The translations under genes and the position numbers were made by a program. The notes under the pieces were generated by a model. It saw only the letters and a list, made by a program, of their open reading frames with translations. It was not told the DNA's origin and ran no database searches. Below are positions 29,823 through 30,065 of a stretch of DNA of 30,065 bases, piece after piece. The number at the start of each line of letters is the position of its first letter. The stretch's first letter is position 1. The stretch comes from Thermomucor indicae-seudaticae. Taxonomy: Eukaryota > Mucoromycota > Mucoromycetes > Mucorales > Lichtheimiaceae. The stretch is from NCBI GenBank assembly GCA_000787465.1, contig JSYX01000431.1, forward strand, positions 1 to 30,065. Direction: 5' to 3'.

Positions 29823-30065
29823 CTGTTTACGTAGCCTTCAAGGAATGACATTCGATCTTGATCGATATTGGCTTCTTCCGCTGTCATTTCTAGTTTTGTT
29901 GAAAGAGGAACATTTCTATTTCAGTGAACCACGACCATTTTTCCTTTGGTGTAGCAACACATGATTTCAATGACAAAGCTATAGGGTAGCTAAAGCAGCA
30001 TACATTTCTGAAACCTTCATTACATGCTAGCTTTGGTCTTCCGCTGCGCCCCTTCCTTCTGCAGG
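29823..30065. other. Right edge, nothing recognised
   Basis: 243 bp of unique sequence without a convincing frame or repeat. Confidence 0.4.

Noticed and set aside
1..30065. CRISPR arrays, rRNA genes, bacterial operon signals
   Set aside because: No regularly spaced repeats, rRNA motifs or Shine-Dalgarno pattern; the gene structure is eukaryotic.

Overview
The window is nuclear DNA of a fungus, most likely a Mucoromycota species (Mucorales-like). The housekeeping proteins are clearly eukaryotic (eIF2-gamma, cytosolic seryl-tRNA synthetase, Leo1, malate synthase, a mitochondrial m-AAA protease). Almost every gene is cut by short GT-AG introns, mostly 54-81 bp. The repeat content (Tc1/mariner-type elements, pogo-like MITEs, a Fanzor/TnpB-like relic, and a relic that looks like a Mucoromycota multicopy family) points the same way. 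The taxon is inferred from gene style, not from a marker gene.

Layout. 1-4.25 kb is a gene-poor graveyard of broken coding fragments, all on the minus strand: an unknown ORF, a relic with a DLFVIEVK motif, a Tc1 transposase fossil and a cysteine-rich relic. 4.28-7.12 kb (+) is a seven-exon ABC-F ATPase. 7.25-7.82 kb (-) is a broken 3' piece of a DED1/DDX3 RNA helicase gene. 7.87-8.56 kb (-) holds two small unrecognised coding units and 9.06-9.89 kb (+) an unrecognised spliced gene. 10.16-11.86 kb (-) is eIF2-gamma in six exons. 12.14-12.95 kb (-) is the C-terminal nuclease half of a Fanzor/TnpB-like protein. 13.215-14.858 kb is a complete Tc1/mariner-type transposon with 119-121 bp inverted repeats, a TA target duplication and a transposase broken by one frameshift. 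14.99-15.95 kb (-) is a spliced ORF of unknown function with an in-frame stop, ending at a 103 bp MITE. 16.53-18.43 kb (-) is malate synthase, and 19.15-20.47 kb (+) an alpha/beta hydrolase. 20.91-22.48 kb (-) is seryl-tRNA synthetase, 23.11-24.39 kb (-) the PAF1-complex subunit Leo1, and 24.72-26.32 kb (-) a membrane-anchored short-chain dehydrogenase. 26.39-28.78 kb (+) is the AFG3/YTA12-type protease, divergent from the dehydrogenase with only 62 bp between start codons. The last 1.3 kb is non-coding apart from a 176 bp pogo-like MITE.

The genes do not form one pathway. Loose themes are translation (eIF2-gamma, SerRS, ABC-F) and mitochondrial or peroxisomal metabolism. Exon borders were derived by hand from frame, splice sites and family alignment from memory. 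All phases add up in the spliced models given for eIF2-gamma, malate synthase, hydrolase, SerRS, Leo1, dehydrogenase and AFG3. The first ABC-F intron is uncertain. No CRISPR, rRNA or convincing tRNA gene was seen. The most interesting items are the Fanzor relic with a displaced catalytic glutamate, the nearly intact Tc1-type transposon beside it, the paired Gcn4-type sites before the seryl-tRNA synthetase gene, and the apparent lack of a peroxisomal SKL signal on malate synthase.
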